A DNA stretch of 64,000 bases from Nonomuraea gerenzanensis (GCF_020215645.1 NZ_CP084058.1:5084001-5148000), one strand, 5' to 3'. Counted from the stretch's first letter, positions 49,942-58,814 are shown. The notes: generated by a model not told the origin, from the sequence alone. Numbers and translations: made by a program.

Positions 49942-51824
49942 GCGGCGTGGCCGGGCCGGGGACGCCGCGCACACTCGCCTGCGCGGCCCTGGAACCCGGT
50001 CTGGACGGGGTGCTGCTGTTCGACGCGGCTCCCGCGGCGCTGAGCCTGGCCGCCGGCCTGCTCGCGAAGCTGATGGGCGAGCCGCGCGTCGTCACGCTGG
50101 CCGCGTACCAGTCGGAGGACGACCTGTGGACGTCACTGAGACTCCGGACGTCGGGGTTCGAGCCGGGGCCGGGGCCCCTGGTCCAGGGGGAGGGGACGGC
50201 GGAACTCCTGGTGGTGGTGCCCGACCTGGCCAGGGTCGGCCTGCCGGGACAGCGCGCGCTGATCACGCTGCTCGACGCGCCGGTGGCCGTGCTCGAACGC
50301 CACGGGTACCACCGGGCATGGGCACCGCGGCTGCGCTGCCTGGCGGCCTGCGACACCGCCGAGGTGGGCACGGTGCCGCCGCACCTGCTCGACCGGTTCC
50401 CCGTCAGGGCCACCGCGGCGGGACTGACCGGCCGGTCCGACAGCTTGAGCCGGGTGCTCCACGTGTGGGGCACCGCACCGGAGAGCGCTGCCCCGTCAGG
50501 GACCGGCGCCGTCCCACAGGAGTGGCTGGACGCGGCGCGCCGCGCCAGGCCGTGGCCCGCGTTCGGCAGCCGGGCGGCGGCCCTGATCGTCGGTATGGTG
50601 CCCGCGGACCGGCCCAGACGGATGCTCGCCGCCGCGAGGCTGGCCAGGGGGTATGCCGCTCTGGACGGCGCGGAGCAGGTCGAGGAGCGGCACGTCGAGG
50701 AGGCCGCCCGCCTGCTGGGCTTCGGCCGGACCGGCGGCCGGGACACTCCCGCCCCGGCGAGGCCGGACGACGGGACGGCATCCCGGCCGGACGACGAGGG
50801 CGCACGCGAGGGCGTGGACCGCCCGCCCGCTCCCGACGCCGGAGCAGACGCCGGAAGAGCCGCCGGAGCGGCAGCCGGCGAGACCGCGGGCACGGCCGCC
50901 CAGCCGCTGGCGGTGCAGGCCCCGCAGGCCGCGATCGCCTTCGGCGCCGAGGAGACGCCTCTGCCGCCCGGCACCGGCTATCCCGAGGACGAGGCAGAGC
51001 CGCTGCGCGAGATCGCCCCGCTGCGGGCACCGCCTGTGGCGGCCGTCGGCCCCGCCCGCCGGCGAGGGCCGCCCATCGGCCTGGAACCGGCCACCGACCT
51101 GGCCGACCTCGCGATGGTGGCCACGCTGCGTGAGGCCGCCAAGTTCCAGCGGGTCCGGCAGGCGAACACCGGGACGACCGGACGGTTCCTCATCAACCCG
51201 GCCGACCTGCGCACCCACCGCAGGCAGCAGGAGCCCGAGCATCTGCTCGGCCTCGTGCTCGACCACACCTGCCGCCGCGGCTGGGACTGGACGGTCGCGC
51301 TCACCTCGCACCTGCGCTGGGCCTACGTCCACCGAGCCGGCGTGGTCGTCGTGGACGTGGGCGCCGGGGACGCCGCCGCCGAGCTGCGTGCCGAACGGTT
51401 CACCGCCAGACGGGTGCTGGACCGGCGCGTGACGGCCTCGCTGTCCAGGCCGCGCGGCCGGGCCACGCCGCTGGCCCACGGGCTGTCGCTGGCACACGCA
51501 GGACTGCGGCACGCGATGCAGCACGGCCGTGCCGCCGTGTCGCGGGCCTGGCTGGTGGTGGTCACCGACGCGCTCGGCAACGTCCCACTGGCTGCCGGTC
51601 TCCAGGACACCACCGCCGGGAGCTGGTCGGGGGAGGGGGTCACCGACGCCGTCGCGATCGCCAGGGAACTGGCCACCTTGCGACGGCTGCGGATCGTGGT
51701 GGCCGCGCCGCCGGACCCGCCGCATCCCGAGCTGGTGCTCGGGCTCGCCGACGCGCTCGGAGCTGGCCTGCTTGGCATCGGGGGAGCAGATGCGGATGTG
51801 GCGGAGGCGGGCCATGGCCACTGA
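49938..51824 (+). CDS. ChlD-like protein: degenerate AAA domain, linker, vWA domain
   Basis: The 628-residue protein has an AAA-like N-terminal region (residues about 1-265) that lacks a Walker A but keeps the ChlI-like frame ALITLLDAPVAVLERHG and PHLLDRFPVR. A Pro/Ala/acidic linker (about 270-380) and a vWA domain (about 435-610) follow. MIDAS parts are LVLDHTCRRG (Asp442, with DHT replacing DxS), RATPLAHGLSLAHAG and VVVTDALGN. It matches ChlD architecture and would bind the preceding ATPase. GTG 49938 overlaps the ATPase stop; ATG 49923 is also possible. Confidence 0.75.
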   Translation: MSGVAGPGTPRTLACAALEPGLDGVLLFDAAPAALSLAAGLLAKLMGEPRVVTLAAYQSEDDLWTSLRLRTSGFEPGPGPLVQGEGTAELLVVVPDLARVGLPGQRALITLLDAPVAVLERHGYHRAWAPRLRCLAACDTAEVGTVPPHLLDRFPVRATAAGLTGRSDSLSRVLHVWGTAPESAAPSGTGAVPQEWLDAARRARPWPAFGSRAAALIVGMVPADRPRRMLAAARLARGYAALDGAEQVEERHVEEAARLLGFGRTGGRDTPAPARPDDGTASRPDDEGAREGVDRPPAPDAGADAGRAAGAAAGETAGTAAQPLAVQAPQAAIAFGAEETPLPPGTGYPEDEAEPLREIAPLRAPPVAAVGPARRRGPPIGLEPATDLADLAMVATLREAAKFQRVRQANTGTTGRFLINPADLRTHRRQQEPEHLLGLVLDHTCRRGWDWTVALTSHLRWAYVHRAGVVVVDVGAGDAAAELRAERFTARRVLDRRVTASLSRPRGRATPLAHGLSLAHAGLRHAMQHGRAAVSRAWLVVVTDALGNVPLAAGLQDTTAGSWSGEGVTDAVAIARELATLRRLRIVVAAPPDPPHPELVLGLADALGAGLLGIGGADADVAEAGHGH

Positions 51825-53037
51825 CATCGTCGCGATCGTCACGGGTGCGGCGGCCGAGGCCGACGAGCCGCGCACGGGGCAGGAGACGGTCGTGCAGAGC
51901 GAGCAGGTCCCCGCGGACGTGGTGACCACCGAGCCGCAGGCGCTGCCCGCCTTCACCGTCGACCCCGGCCCGCGCTGGCGGGAGACGACCGCCCTGCTCC
52001 AGGTGATCCCCACGAAGAACGGCTTCAAGGTCCGCGGAACCGGCGGTGACGCGCCGCTGCGCGCCGGCGGCCGCCACTACGGCCGTCCCCGGCTGGCCCT
52101 GGGCGTCCTGGCCGACGGCCGGCACCCGCTGGGGCTCGGCGTGCTGGACGTGGACGCCGCCATGATCGAGTGGTCGAGGGACCACTACGAGCTCGGACAG
52201 TGGATCAACGGGCTGCGCGCCCGCTGGGGCGACGACGAGCTGCAACTGGTCATCTGGGACGACACCGGGTTCGAGATCCCCTGGGAGATGTTGTACCTCG
52301 ATGCGGATCCGGACGGGGGACCCGCGGAGGGCTGGCTGGGGGCGCTGGTGTGTGTCTCCCGATGGACCACGATCCGCAGGGACGGTCGCCGCCCGTTCAG
52401 CGACGAGCCCAAGGAGTGCTCGGGCGAGGTGGCAGTCTACCTCGACCAGGACATGCGTGGCGACTTCGCGGCGCTGAGCCCGTACGCGGACGAGCCCTAC
52501 GACGACGTCCACGACTTCCTGGACCTGCTGCGGGGGCAGGGCGCCGGCTCCGCCTGTCTGGCCATGGTGTACATGGCCTGCCACGGCACTCTGGGCGACG
52601 ACTTCTCCCGGTGGCGGCTGGGCGGGCTGCGGTGGCGTGACCTGCAGCGGCCGCCGCTGGCCGCGCTCCGGCGCGCCCCCAGCCTGGTGTTCCTCAACGC
52701 CTGCCACTCCGGCAGGCTCGTCGAGGAGGCGCACCTGGGTGACGGGGTGCTGCGCGGCTTCGCCGCGATCTTCCTCAGGGAGGGGGCCGAGGCCGTGATC
52801 GGCACCGTGGCCGAGATCGACACGGAGGTCGCCTCGCACGTCGCCGGCGTCATCGTCGAGGAGCTCGCCGCCGGGGGCGGCAAACCGATCGCCGCGGCGC
52901 TGCGCGACATGCGCGCCCGTGCGGTCCCCGCAGACCCGCACGACGCCGAGCAACTCGTCGCCTTCGTCTACCGCTGCATGTACGTCTACTACGGCAACCC
53001 CCGCACGAGCCTCAGGCTGGAGGCGAGACAGGGATGA
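51814..53037 (+). CDS. CHAT-domain (caspase-like) protease
   Basis: The 407-residue protein has a variable N-terminal part (1-135), then a CHAT domain: DDTGFEIPWEMLYLD (150-163), the catalytic His in VYMACHGTL (His257), the catalytic Cys in LVFLNACHSGRL (Cys297) and IGTVAEIDTEVASHVA. Both catalytic residues are intact. CHAT proteases are effectors or signal cleavers in STAND and vWA-MoxR conflict systems. GGAGG lies 6 bases before ATG 51814, which overlaps the vWA gene by 11 bases. Confidence 0.88.
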   Translation: MATDIVAIVTGAAAEADEPRTGQETVVQSEQVPADVVTTEPQALPAFTVDPGPRWRETTALLQVIPTKNGFKVRGTGGDAPLRAGGRHYGRPRLALGVLADGRHPLGLGVLDVDAAMIEWSRDHYELGQWINGLRARWGDDELQLVIWDDTGFEIPWEMLYLDADPDGGPAEGWLGALVCVSRWTTIRRDGRRPFSDEPKECSGEVAVYLDQDMRGDFAALSPYADEPYDDVHDFLDLLRGQGAGSACLAMVYMACHGTLGDDFSRWRLGGLRWRDLQRPPLAALRRAPSLVFLNACHSGRLVEEAHLGDGVLRGFAAIFLREGAEAVIGTVAEIDTEVASHVAGVIVEELAAGGGKPIAAALRDMRARAVPADPHDAEQLVAFVYRCMYVYYGNPRTSLRLEARQG

Positions 53038-55532
53038 CGCTGTCGCTGGAGCCGGTGGTCGGCTGGCCGCACGAGGCCACGCCCGGCCGGACGTACCTGA
53101 TGACCGTGGATCTGCGAACCCCGGCGGACGCCTGGCCGTACGACGAGGAGGAGCTGGAGTTCACCTGCATGCTGGACGCGCGGCCGTTCTTCGCCGCTCG
53201 GGCGCTCGACGACCCCGTGCTGGTGCTGCACCGCTTCGGCGGCACCTACCGACCGGTCAGGTACCTGCTGTCCGCCGAGGCGGTGGAGGCGGAGCCGGGC
53301 GTGGACGAGGCGATCTGGCTCACCATCACCAATGGCTTCGGGGTGCCGCTGCGGACGCTGGAGCTGCCGTTCACGATGCTGCGCGACGGCGCCGCCGGAG
53401 CGTCGCTGGAGGTCTCCGCGCCCGCCGCGCCGCCCCCCGGGCGGCTGCTGAGCACCCCTGCGCCCCTGGGCGCCGTCTACGACGGGACCGGGACCAACTT
53501 CGCCGTCTTCTCAGAGCCGGCCGAACGGGTGGAGCTGTGTCTGTTCGACGCCGACGGGAACGAGACCAGGGTGGAGCTGCCCGAGGTGGACGGCTTCGTC
53601 TGGCACGGCTACCTGGAGGGCGCCGGCCCGGGCCAGCGGTACGGCTACCGCGTCCACGGACCTCATGACCCCGCGAGCGGTCTGCGGTGCAACCCCGCCA
53701 AGCTCCTGCTCGACCCCTACGCGAAGGCGATCGACGGCGGGGTGGCGTGGGACGCCGCGCTGCTCGGCTACGTGCCCGGCGACCCCGGCACGCTCAACAG
53801 CACCGACAGCGCGCCCTACATGCCGCGCAGCGTCGTGGTGAACGGCTTCTTCGACTGGGGCGACGACAGGCCGCCCCGCGTCCCGTACGCGCGGACCGTG
53901 ATGTACGAGGCGCACGTCAAGGGCATGACGGCCACGCATCCGGAGGTGCCGCCCCGGCTGCGGGGCACGTACGCGGGCCTGGCCCACCCCGCCGTCGTCC
54001 AGCACCTGGTCGATCTCGGCGTGACGGCGGTGGAGCTGATGCCGGTGCACGAGTTCGTGCACGGGCGCGAGCTCCAAGCACGGGGGCTGCGCGACTACTG
54101 GGGCTACAACAGCATCGGCTTCTTCGCCCCGCACCACGAATACTCCTCCTCCGGCTCCCTGGGCGAGCAGGTCCGCGAGTTCAAGACCATGGTGCGCACG
54201 CTGCACGAGGCGGGCCTGGAGGTGATACTCGACGTCGACTACACCCACACGGCGGAGGCGAACCACCTCGGTCCGACGCTGTCCTTCAGAGGGCTGGACA
54301 ACGTCTCCTACTACCGGCTGCTGGACCACGATCGGGCCCATTACGCCGACTACACCGGCAACAGCAACACCCTCAACGTCCGGTCCCCGCACACGCTGCA
54401 GCTCATCATGGACTCGCTGCGGTACTGGGTGCTGGAGATGCACGTCGACGGATTCCGCTTCGCCATGGCCGCCGCGCTGGCCAGGGAGTTCTACGACGTG
54501 GACAGGCTGTCGGCGTTCTTCGACCTGATCCAGCAGGATCCGGTGATCTCGCAGGTGAAGCTGATCGCCGAGCCATGGGACGTCGGTCCCGGCGGCTACC
54601 AGGTGGGCAACTTCCCGCCGCTGTGGACGGAGTGGAACGGCAGGTACCACGACACGGTCAGGGACTTCTGGCGCGGGGAGACGGTGCTCCCCGAGTTCGC
54701 CTCCCGGCTCACCGGCTCCTCGGACCTGTACGAGTCCTCCGGCCGCCGGCCTGTCGCCTCGATCAACTTCGTCACCAGTCATGACGGGTTCACGCTGGCC
54801 GACCTGGTCTCCTACGACCGCAAGCACAACGAGGCCAACGGCGAGGACAACCGCGACGGCACCGAGGACAACCGCTCCTGGAACTGCGGTGCCGAGGGGC
54901 CGACGGACGATCCAGACGTTCTCCGCCTGCGGGCCCGCCAGCAGCGCAACCTGCTGGCCACGACGATCCTGTCCCAGGGAGTGCCGCTGATCCTGTACGG
55001 CGACGAGATCGGCCGCACCCAGAACGGCAACAACAACGCCTGGTGCCAGGACAACGAGCTGAGCTGGATGGACTGGATCCGGCCCGACGACGCATTGCTC
55101 GGCTTCGCCAGCAGGCTGGTCGCGCTCCGCGCCCGGCATCCGCTCTTCCGCCGCAGCCGCTTCTTCACCGGCCGGCCCGTGGGCGGAAGCACGATGCCCG
55201 ACCTGGTGTGGTTCAACCAGGAGGGTGAGGAGATGCGGCAGGGGGACTGGGAGTCACGGGGCTTCCGGACGGTCGGCGTCTTCCTCAACGGCGAGGGCGT
55301 CACCGAGCCGGGTCCCGACGGAGGACGCGTGGTGGACGACTCCTTCTACCTGGTGTTCAACGCGGAAGCCGCGCCCGTCCCGTACACGCTGCCCGGCCCT
55401 GAGTACGGCGACGGCTGGCGCGTCGAGATCGACACCTCGCAGGACGTGCCCTCCACCCCCCTGCCGAGCCGGGCCCGGCTCACGGTGCCCTCGCACACCA
55501 TGCTCGTCCTGCGTAGCCCGCCCACCGCCTGA
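53034..55532 (+). CDS. GlgX-like glycogen debranching pseudoenzyme with extra N-terminal domain
   Basis: The 832-residue protein has a beta-rich N-terminal domain (1-118; YLMTVDLRTP and LVLHRFGGTYRPVRYLL), a CBM48-like region (about 138-260) and a GH13 GlgX barrel. Acid/base Glu513 (KLIAEPWD) and Asp584 (TSHDGFTL) are kept. The nucleophile in GFRFD is Ala477 (GFRFA), and the DVVYNH motif reads DVDYTH (Thr404). Catalysis is therefore unlikely; substrate binding may survive. ATG 53034 overlaps the CHAT stop. It is probably the sensor, bait or target of the conflict operon. Confidence 0.82.
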   Translation: MTLSLEPVVGWPHEATPGRTYLMTVDLRTPADAWPYDEEELEFTCMLDARPFFAARALDDPVLVLHRFGGTYRPVRYLLSAEAVEAEPGVDEAIWLTITNGFGVPLRTLELPFTMLRDGAAGASLEVSAPAAPPPGRLLSTPAPLGAVYDGTGTNFAVFSEPAERVELCLFDADGNETRVELPEVDGFVWHGYLEGAGPGQRYGYRVHGPHDPASGLRCNPAKLLLDPYAKAIDGGVAWDAALLGYVPGDPGTLNSTDSAPYMPRSVVVNGFFDWGDDRPPRVPYARTVMYEAHVKGMTATHPEVPPRLRGTYAGLAHPAVVQHLVDLGVTAVELMPVHEFVHGRELQARGLRDYWGYNSIGFFAPHHEYSSSGSLGEQVREFKTMVRTLHEAGLEVILDVDYTHTAEANHLGPTLSFRGLDNVSYYRLLDHDRAHYADYTGNSNTLNVRSPHTLQLIMDSLRYWVLEMHVDGFRFAMAAALAREFYDVDRLSAFFDLIQQDPVISQVKLIAEPWDVGPGGYQVGNFPPLWTEWNGRYHDTVRDFWRGETVLPEFASRLTGSSDLYESSGRRPVASINFVTSHDGFTLADLVSYDRKHNEANGEDNRDGTEDNRSWNCGAEGPTDDPDVLRLRARQQRNLLATTILSQGVPLILYGDEIGRTQNGNNNAWCQDNELSWMDWIRPDDALLGFASRLVALRARHPLFRRSRFFTGRPVGGSTMPDLVWFNQEGEEMRQGDWESRGFRTVGVFLNGEGVTEPGPDGGRVVDDSFYLVFNAEAAPVPYTLPGPEYGDGWRVEIDTSQDVPSTPLPSRARLTVPSHTMLVLRSPPTA

Positions 55533-55535
55533 ACC

Positions 55536-55556
55536 CGTTGTCCCGGCGGGACAACG
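55536..55556 (+). terminator. Hairpin terminator of the conflict operon
   Basis: CGTTGTCCC (55536-55544) and GGGACAACG (55548-55556) form a perfect 9-base stem with a 3-base loop, starting 4 bases after the GlgX-like stop. No U-run follows. It cleanly separates the operon from the MFS gene. Confidence 0.75.
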
Positions 55557-55658
55557 AAGCCGCCATGCGATGTCGGATCGGACAATGCTCCGCCAAGGTC
55601 GGCGAACCTACCCTTGCCGGTCAATGCATCCCATCACCGACTTCCTGGCAGGCCACCC

Positions 55659-56951
55659 GTGACCGCTGTCCCCGCGGCTTCTCCGACACAGATGCGCAAG
55701 GTCGCAAGCGCGAGCTTCATCGGCACCGCGATCGAGTTCTACGACTACTACATCTACGGCACCGCCGCCGCGCTGGTGCTGAACGAGGCGTTCTTCCCCA
55801 GCCTGTCGCCCCTGGCGGGCACCCTGGCGTCGCTGGCGACCTTCGCCATCGGGTTCATCGCCCGGCCCTTCGGCGCGATCCTGTTCGGCCACTTCGGCGA
55901 CCGCGTCGGCCGCAAGGCGGTCCTGGTGGTGTCGCTGCTGCTCATGGGGCTGTCCACGGCGCTGATCGGGCTGCTGCCCGACTTCTCCACGATCGGCGTG
56001 GCGGCGCCGATCCTGCTCGTGCTGCTGCGCATCCTGCAGGGGATCGGGCTGGGCGGCGAGTGGGGCGGTGCGGCGCTGCTGGCCACCGAGTACGCGCCGC
56101 GCGAGCGCCGCGGCCTGTTCGCCGCCGCGCCCCAGCTCGGCTCGCCCGTCGGGTACTTCGTGGCGACGGCAGTGTTCTGGGCGCTGTCGTCCTGGCTGCC
56201 GGCCGACGCGTTCCAGTCGTGGGGCTGGCGGGTGCCGTTCCTGCTGTCGTTCGTGCTGGTCGCGGTCGGGCTGCGCATCCGGCTGCAGATCGCCGAGACG
56301 CCGGCCTTCGCCGCGTTCACCGCCAAGGCGGAGGCGGCCAAGCTGCCGATCGCGCAGGTCGTCCGCCGCCACCCCAAGGAGCTGCTGCTCGGCGCGGGCG
56401 CCATCGTGGTGGTGTACGTGATGTTCTACACCGCCGCCACCTACTGCCTGACCTACACCACCAAGACGCTCGGCATCCCGCGGCCGGCGATGCTCGCGCT
56501 GACCCTGGTGGCCGTGGTCGTGCTCGGCGTGAGCACGTACCTGGTGGCCAGGCTGTCGGACCGGGTCGGGCGGCGCAAGCTCATCATCGCGGGCGCGGCG
56601 TTCGGCGTCGGGTGGGGCTTCCTGCTCTTCCCGCTGCTCGACACCGGGAACTACTTCCTGATCGCGGTCGCGCTCAGCGGCGCCCTGCTGTGCATGGGCA
56701 TCGTGTACGGGCCGATGGGCGCGTACCTGCCCGAGCTGTTCGCCACGGACGTGCGTTACTCCGGCGCGGGCGTCGCCTACAACCTGGGCGGCGTGCTCGG
56801 CGGCGGGGTGGCCCCGCTGCTGGTCGCGCAGATCAGCGAGAGCGCGGGCACCGCCGGGGCGGGCTGGTTCATGAGCGGCATGGCGCTGCTGTCGCTGCTG
56901 TGCGTCCTGGCCCTGCCCGAGACGCGCGACCGCGACCTCACTAGGGTTTGA
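55659..56951 (+). CDS. MFS transporter, metabolite:H+ symporter (MHS) family
   Basis: The 430-residue protein has twelve segments and the MHS signatures: ASFIGTAIEFYDYYIYG in TM1, GHFGDRVGRKAVLVVSLLL (motif A), LQGIGLGGEWGGAALLATEY and YLPELFATDVRYSGAGVAYN. These fit ProP/ShiA/KgtP-like uptake of organic acids, betaines or aromatic acids. GTG 55659 gives a normal 26-residue tail. A VOC gene follows 4 bases downstream, so they form an operon. Confidence 0.88.
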   Translation: MTAVPAASPTQMRKVASASFIGTAIEFYDYYIYGTAAALVLNEAFFPSLSPLAGTLASLATFAIGFIARPFGAILFGHFGDRVGRKAVLVVSLLLMGLSTALIGLLPDFSTIGVAAPILLVLLRILQGIGLGGEWGGAALLATEYAPRERRGLFAAAPQLGSPVGYFVATAVFWALSSWLPADAFQSWGWRVPFLLSFVLVAVGLRIRLQIAETPAFAAFTAKAEAAKLPIAQVVRRHPKELLLGAGAIVVVYVMFYTAATYCLTYTTKTLGIPRPAMLALTLVAVVVLGVSTYLVARLSDRVGRRKLIIAGAAFGVGWGFLLFPLLDTGNYFLIAVALSGALLCMGIVYGPMGAYLPELFATDVRYSGAGVAYNLGGVLGGGVAPLLVAQISESAGTAGAGWFMSGMALLSLLCVLALPETRDRDLTRV

Positions 56952-56954
56952 CGC

Positions 56955-57554
56955 ATGCTCGATCACCTCGTCTACGCCACGCCGGCCCTCGACGACACCG
57001 TCGCCGCGCTGGAGCGGGCGCTCGGCGTACGGCCCGCCGAGGGCGGCAGGCACCTGGGCCTCGGCACCCGCAACTACCTGCTCGGCCTGGGCGGGCCCCG
57101 CTACCTGGAGATCGTCGGGCCGGACCCGGAGCAGCCGGATCCGGACGGCCCGCGCTGGTTCATGATCGACGAGCTGGCGGGGCCGCGGCTGGTCAACTGG
57201 TGCGTGCGGCCCGCCGACCTGGACGCCACCGTCGCCGAGGCGCGACGGCACGGGCACGATCCGGGGGAGCCGCGGGCCATGTCGCGCCGCACCACGGACG
57301 GTGACCTGCTGGAGTGGCGGCTGACGATGCCGTCGCGCGATCCGCTGGTGCCGTTCCTGATCGACTGGGGTACGACCGTGCATCCCGCCGAGCGTGGGCT
57401 GCCCGAGGTGGCGCTGCTGTCGCTGACCGGGCGGCATCCGGATCCCGAGCACGCGCGGGACCGGCTGCGCGTGGTCGGGGCGGAGCTGGAGGTCGAGCGT
57501 GGCGACGCCCCCGCCCTCGTGGCCCGGCTGGCGGGAGATGTCGTCCTGACCTGA
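56955..57554 (+). CDS. VOC/glyoxalase-like domain protein
   Basis: The 199-residue protein starts with LDHLVYATPALDDTVAALER, continues with HLGLGTRNYLLGLGGPRYLE and ends with a second half-domain. This matches the Glyoxalase_3-like group in which the metal site is often lost. The start is 4 bases after the MFS stop. Linked to the transporter, it may act on the imported compound; no more can be said. Confidence 0.75.
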   Translation: MLDHLVYATPALDDTVAALERALGVRPAEGGRHLGLGTRNYLLGLGGPRYLEIVGPDPEQPDPDGPRWFMIDELAGPRLVNWCVRPADLDATVAEARRHGHDPGEPRAMSRRTTDGDLLEWRLTMPSRDPLVPFLIDWGTTVHPAERGLPEVALLSLTGRHPDPEHARDRLRVVGAELEVERGDAPALVARLAGDVVLT

Positions 57555-57572
57555 CCCCGGTGCGGGCTGACG

Positions 57573-57667
57573 CGGGCGTTCAGGGCTTGGGCGGGGAGAC
57601 CGATCGGCTGCGGCGGGCGTTCAGGGCTTGCGCGGGGAGACCGACCAGCTGCGGCGGGCGTTCAGGG
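57573..57667. repeat. 41-base tandem duplication at the end of the monooxygenase gene
   Basis: A 41-base unit starting CGGGCGTTCAGGG occurs at 57573-57613 and 57614-57654, and a partial third copy begins at 57655. The second copy holds the stop codon of the minus-strand monooxygenase (57621-57623); the first lies beyond the gene. Confidence 0.93.
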
Positions 57668-58814
57668 TGGCCGGCTCGAACCCGGCGAGCTTCTTGTAAC
57701 GCAGCGCGATCTCCTCGCGCTCGGCCAGCGGCATGACGTCCTCGATGTCGGCGAAGCCGTCAGGGGCCCGCTCGTGCGTCAGCCGCAGGATCACCTCGGG
57801 CCCGTCACCGCGGTTGGCCAGCACCACGTTGCTGGTGACCGGCCGCCGCTGCTCCTCGTAGAACTCCAGGCCGAGCCCGTTGGCCAGCGCGTACGCCAGC
57901 ACCCGCGCGTCGATCACCGCCTGGGTGCCGCCGTTGGAGCCCGTCGGGTACATCGGGTGCGCCGCGTCGCCCATCAGCGTCACCGTCGCGGTCGACCAGT
58001 ACGGTAACGGATCCCGGTCGACGAGCGGGTACTCCAGGACCTGGTGCGCGTTCGCGATGAGCGCCTGCACGTCCAGCTCGTCGCAGTGCCAGCCCGCCAC
58101 GTGGGGCAGCACCTTCTCCACCCCGACGGGCTGGTTCCAGTCGCCTCGGGGCACGCCCTCGACGCGGGCCGTGCGCTGGACGGCCCAGTTGATGAGCTGG
58201 GTGCCGTCGTCCTCGGGCGGCGCGATGGGGTAGATGACGAGCTTCTGCGTGCTGTCGCCGACCATGAGCATGGACCTGCCGGTCATGAACGGCGCGGCGT
58301 ACGTGGTGCCGCGCCACAGCACGTCGCCGCCGGGCAGCGGCTCGCCCTCGCCGGGGAAGAGCGCCTGCCTGACCGAGGAGCGGATGCCGTCGGCGCCGAC
58401 CAGCAGGTCCGCGTCGTGCTCCAGGGACGTGACGGGGGAGCCGAGCACCACCGCCTGCGGGCCGAGGCGCTCGCGCACGGCCTCCAGCAACATCAGCTGC
58501 AGCCGGCCCCGGTGGATCGAGTACTGCGGCCACCGGTAGCCCGCGGCCAGGCCGCGCGGCTCGGACCAGATGCGCTGCCCCCGGGAGGTGAGGAAGGTCA
58601 GGTCAGCCGTCGCCACGCCGATCGCGGCCAGGCGGTCGGCCAGCCCCAGCTCGATCAGCTCGCGGATGGCGTGCGGCAGGATGTTGATGCCGACGCCGAG
58701 CGGGTGCAGCTCCGCCACCGCCTCGTGGACGGTCACGTCGGTGATGCCGGCGGCGTGCAGGCTCAGGGCGGCGGTCAGACCGGCGATGCCGGCGCCGGCG
58801 ATGACCACGCGCAT
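57621..58814 (-). CDS. FAD-dependent monooxygenase (PhzS/salicylate-hydroxylase-like)
   Basis: The 397-residue flavoprotein has GAGIAGLTAALSLHAAG (FAD site, residues 7-23), DLLVGADGIRSSVRQ, and GDAAHPMYPTGSNGGTQAV in place of the second FAD motif. It would hydroxylate an aromatic or heterocyclic compound using NAD(P)H and oxygen. Its last codons are part of a 41-base duplication. It lies downstream of the orphan biosynthetic operon on the same strand but behind that operon's terminator, so it has its own promoter. Confidence 0.85.
   Translation of the reverse strand: MRVVIAGAGIAGLTAALSLHAAGITDVTVHEAVAELHPLGVGINILPHAIRELIELGLADRLAAIGVATADLTFLTSRGQRIWSEPRGLAAGYRWPQYSIHRGRLQLMLLEAVRERLGPQAVVLGSPVTSLEHDADLLVGADGIRSSVRQALFPGEGEPLPGGDVLWRGTTYAAPFMTGRSMLMVGDSTQKLVIYPIAPPEDDGTQLINWAVQRTARVEGVPRGDWNQPVGVEKVLPHVAGWHCDELDVQALIANAHQVLEYPLVDRDPLPYWSTATVTLMGDAAHPMYPTGSNGGTQAVIDARVLAYALANGLGLEFYEEQRRPVTSNVVLANRGDGPEVILRLTHERAPDGFADIEDVMPLAEREEIALRYKKLAGFEPATLNARRSWSVSPRKP

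Noticed and set aside
48994..51824. A genuine magnesium or cobalt chelatase I:D pair
   Set aside because: No H-type subunit or tetrapyrrole/cobalamin gene is in the window; the trypco1 and CHAT neighbours point to a conflict operon.
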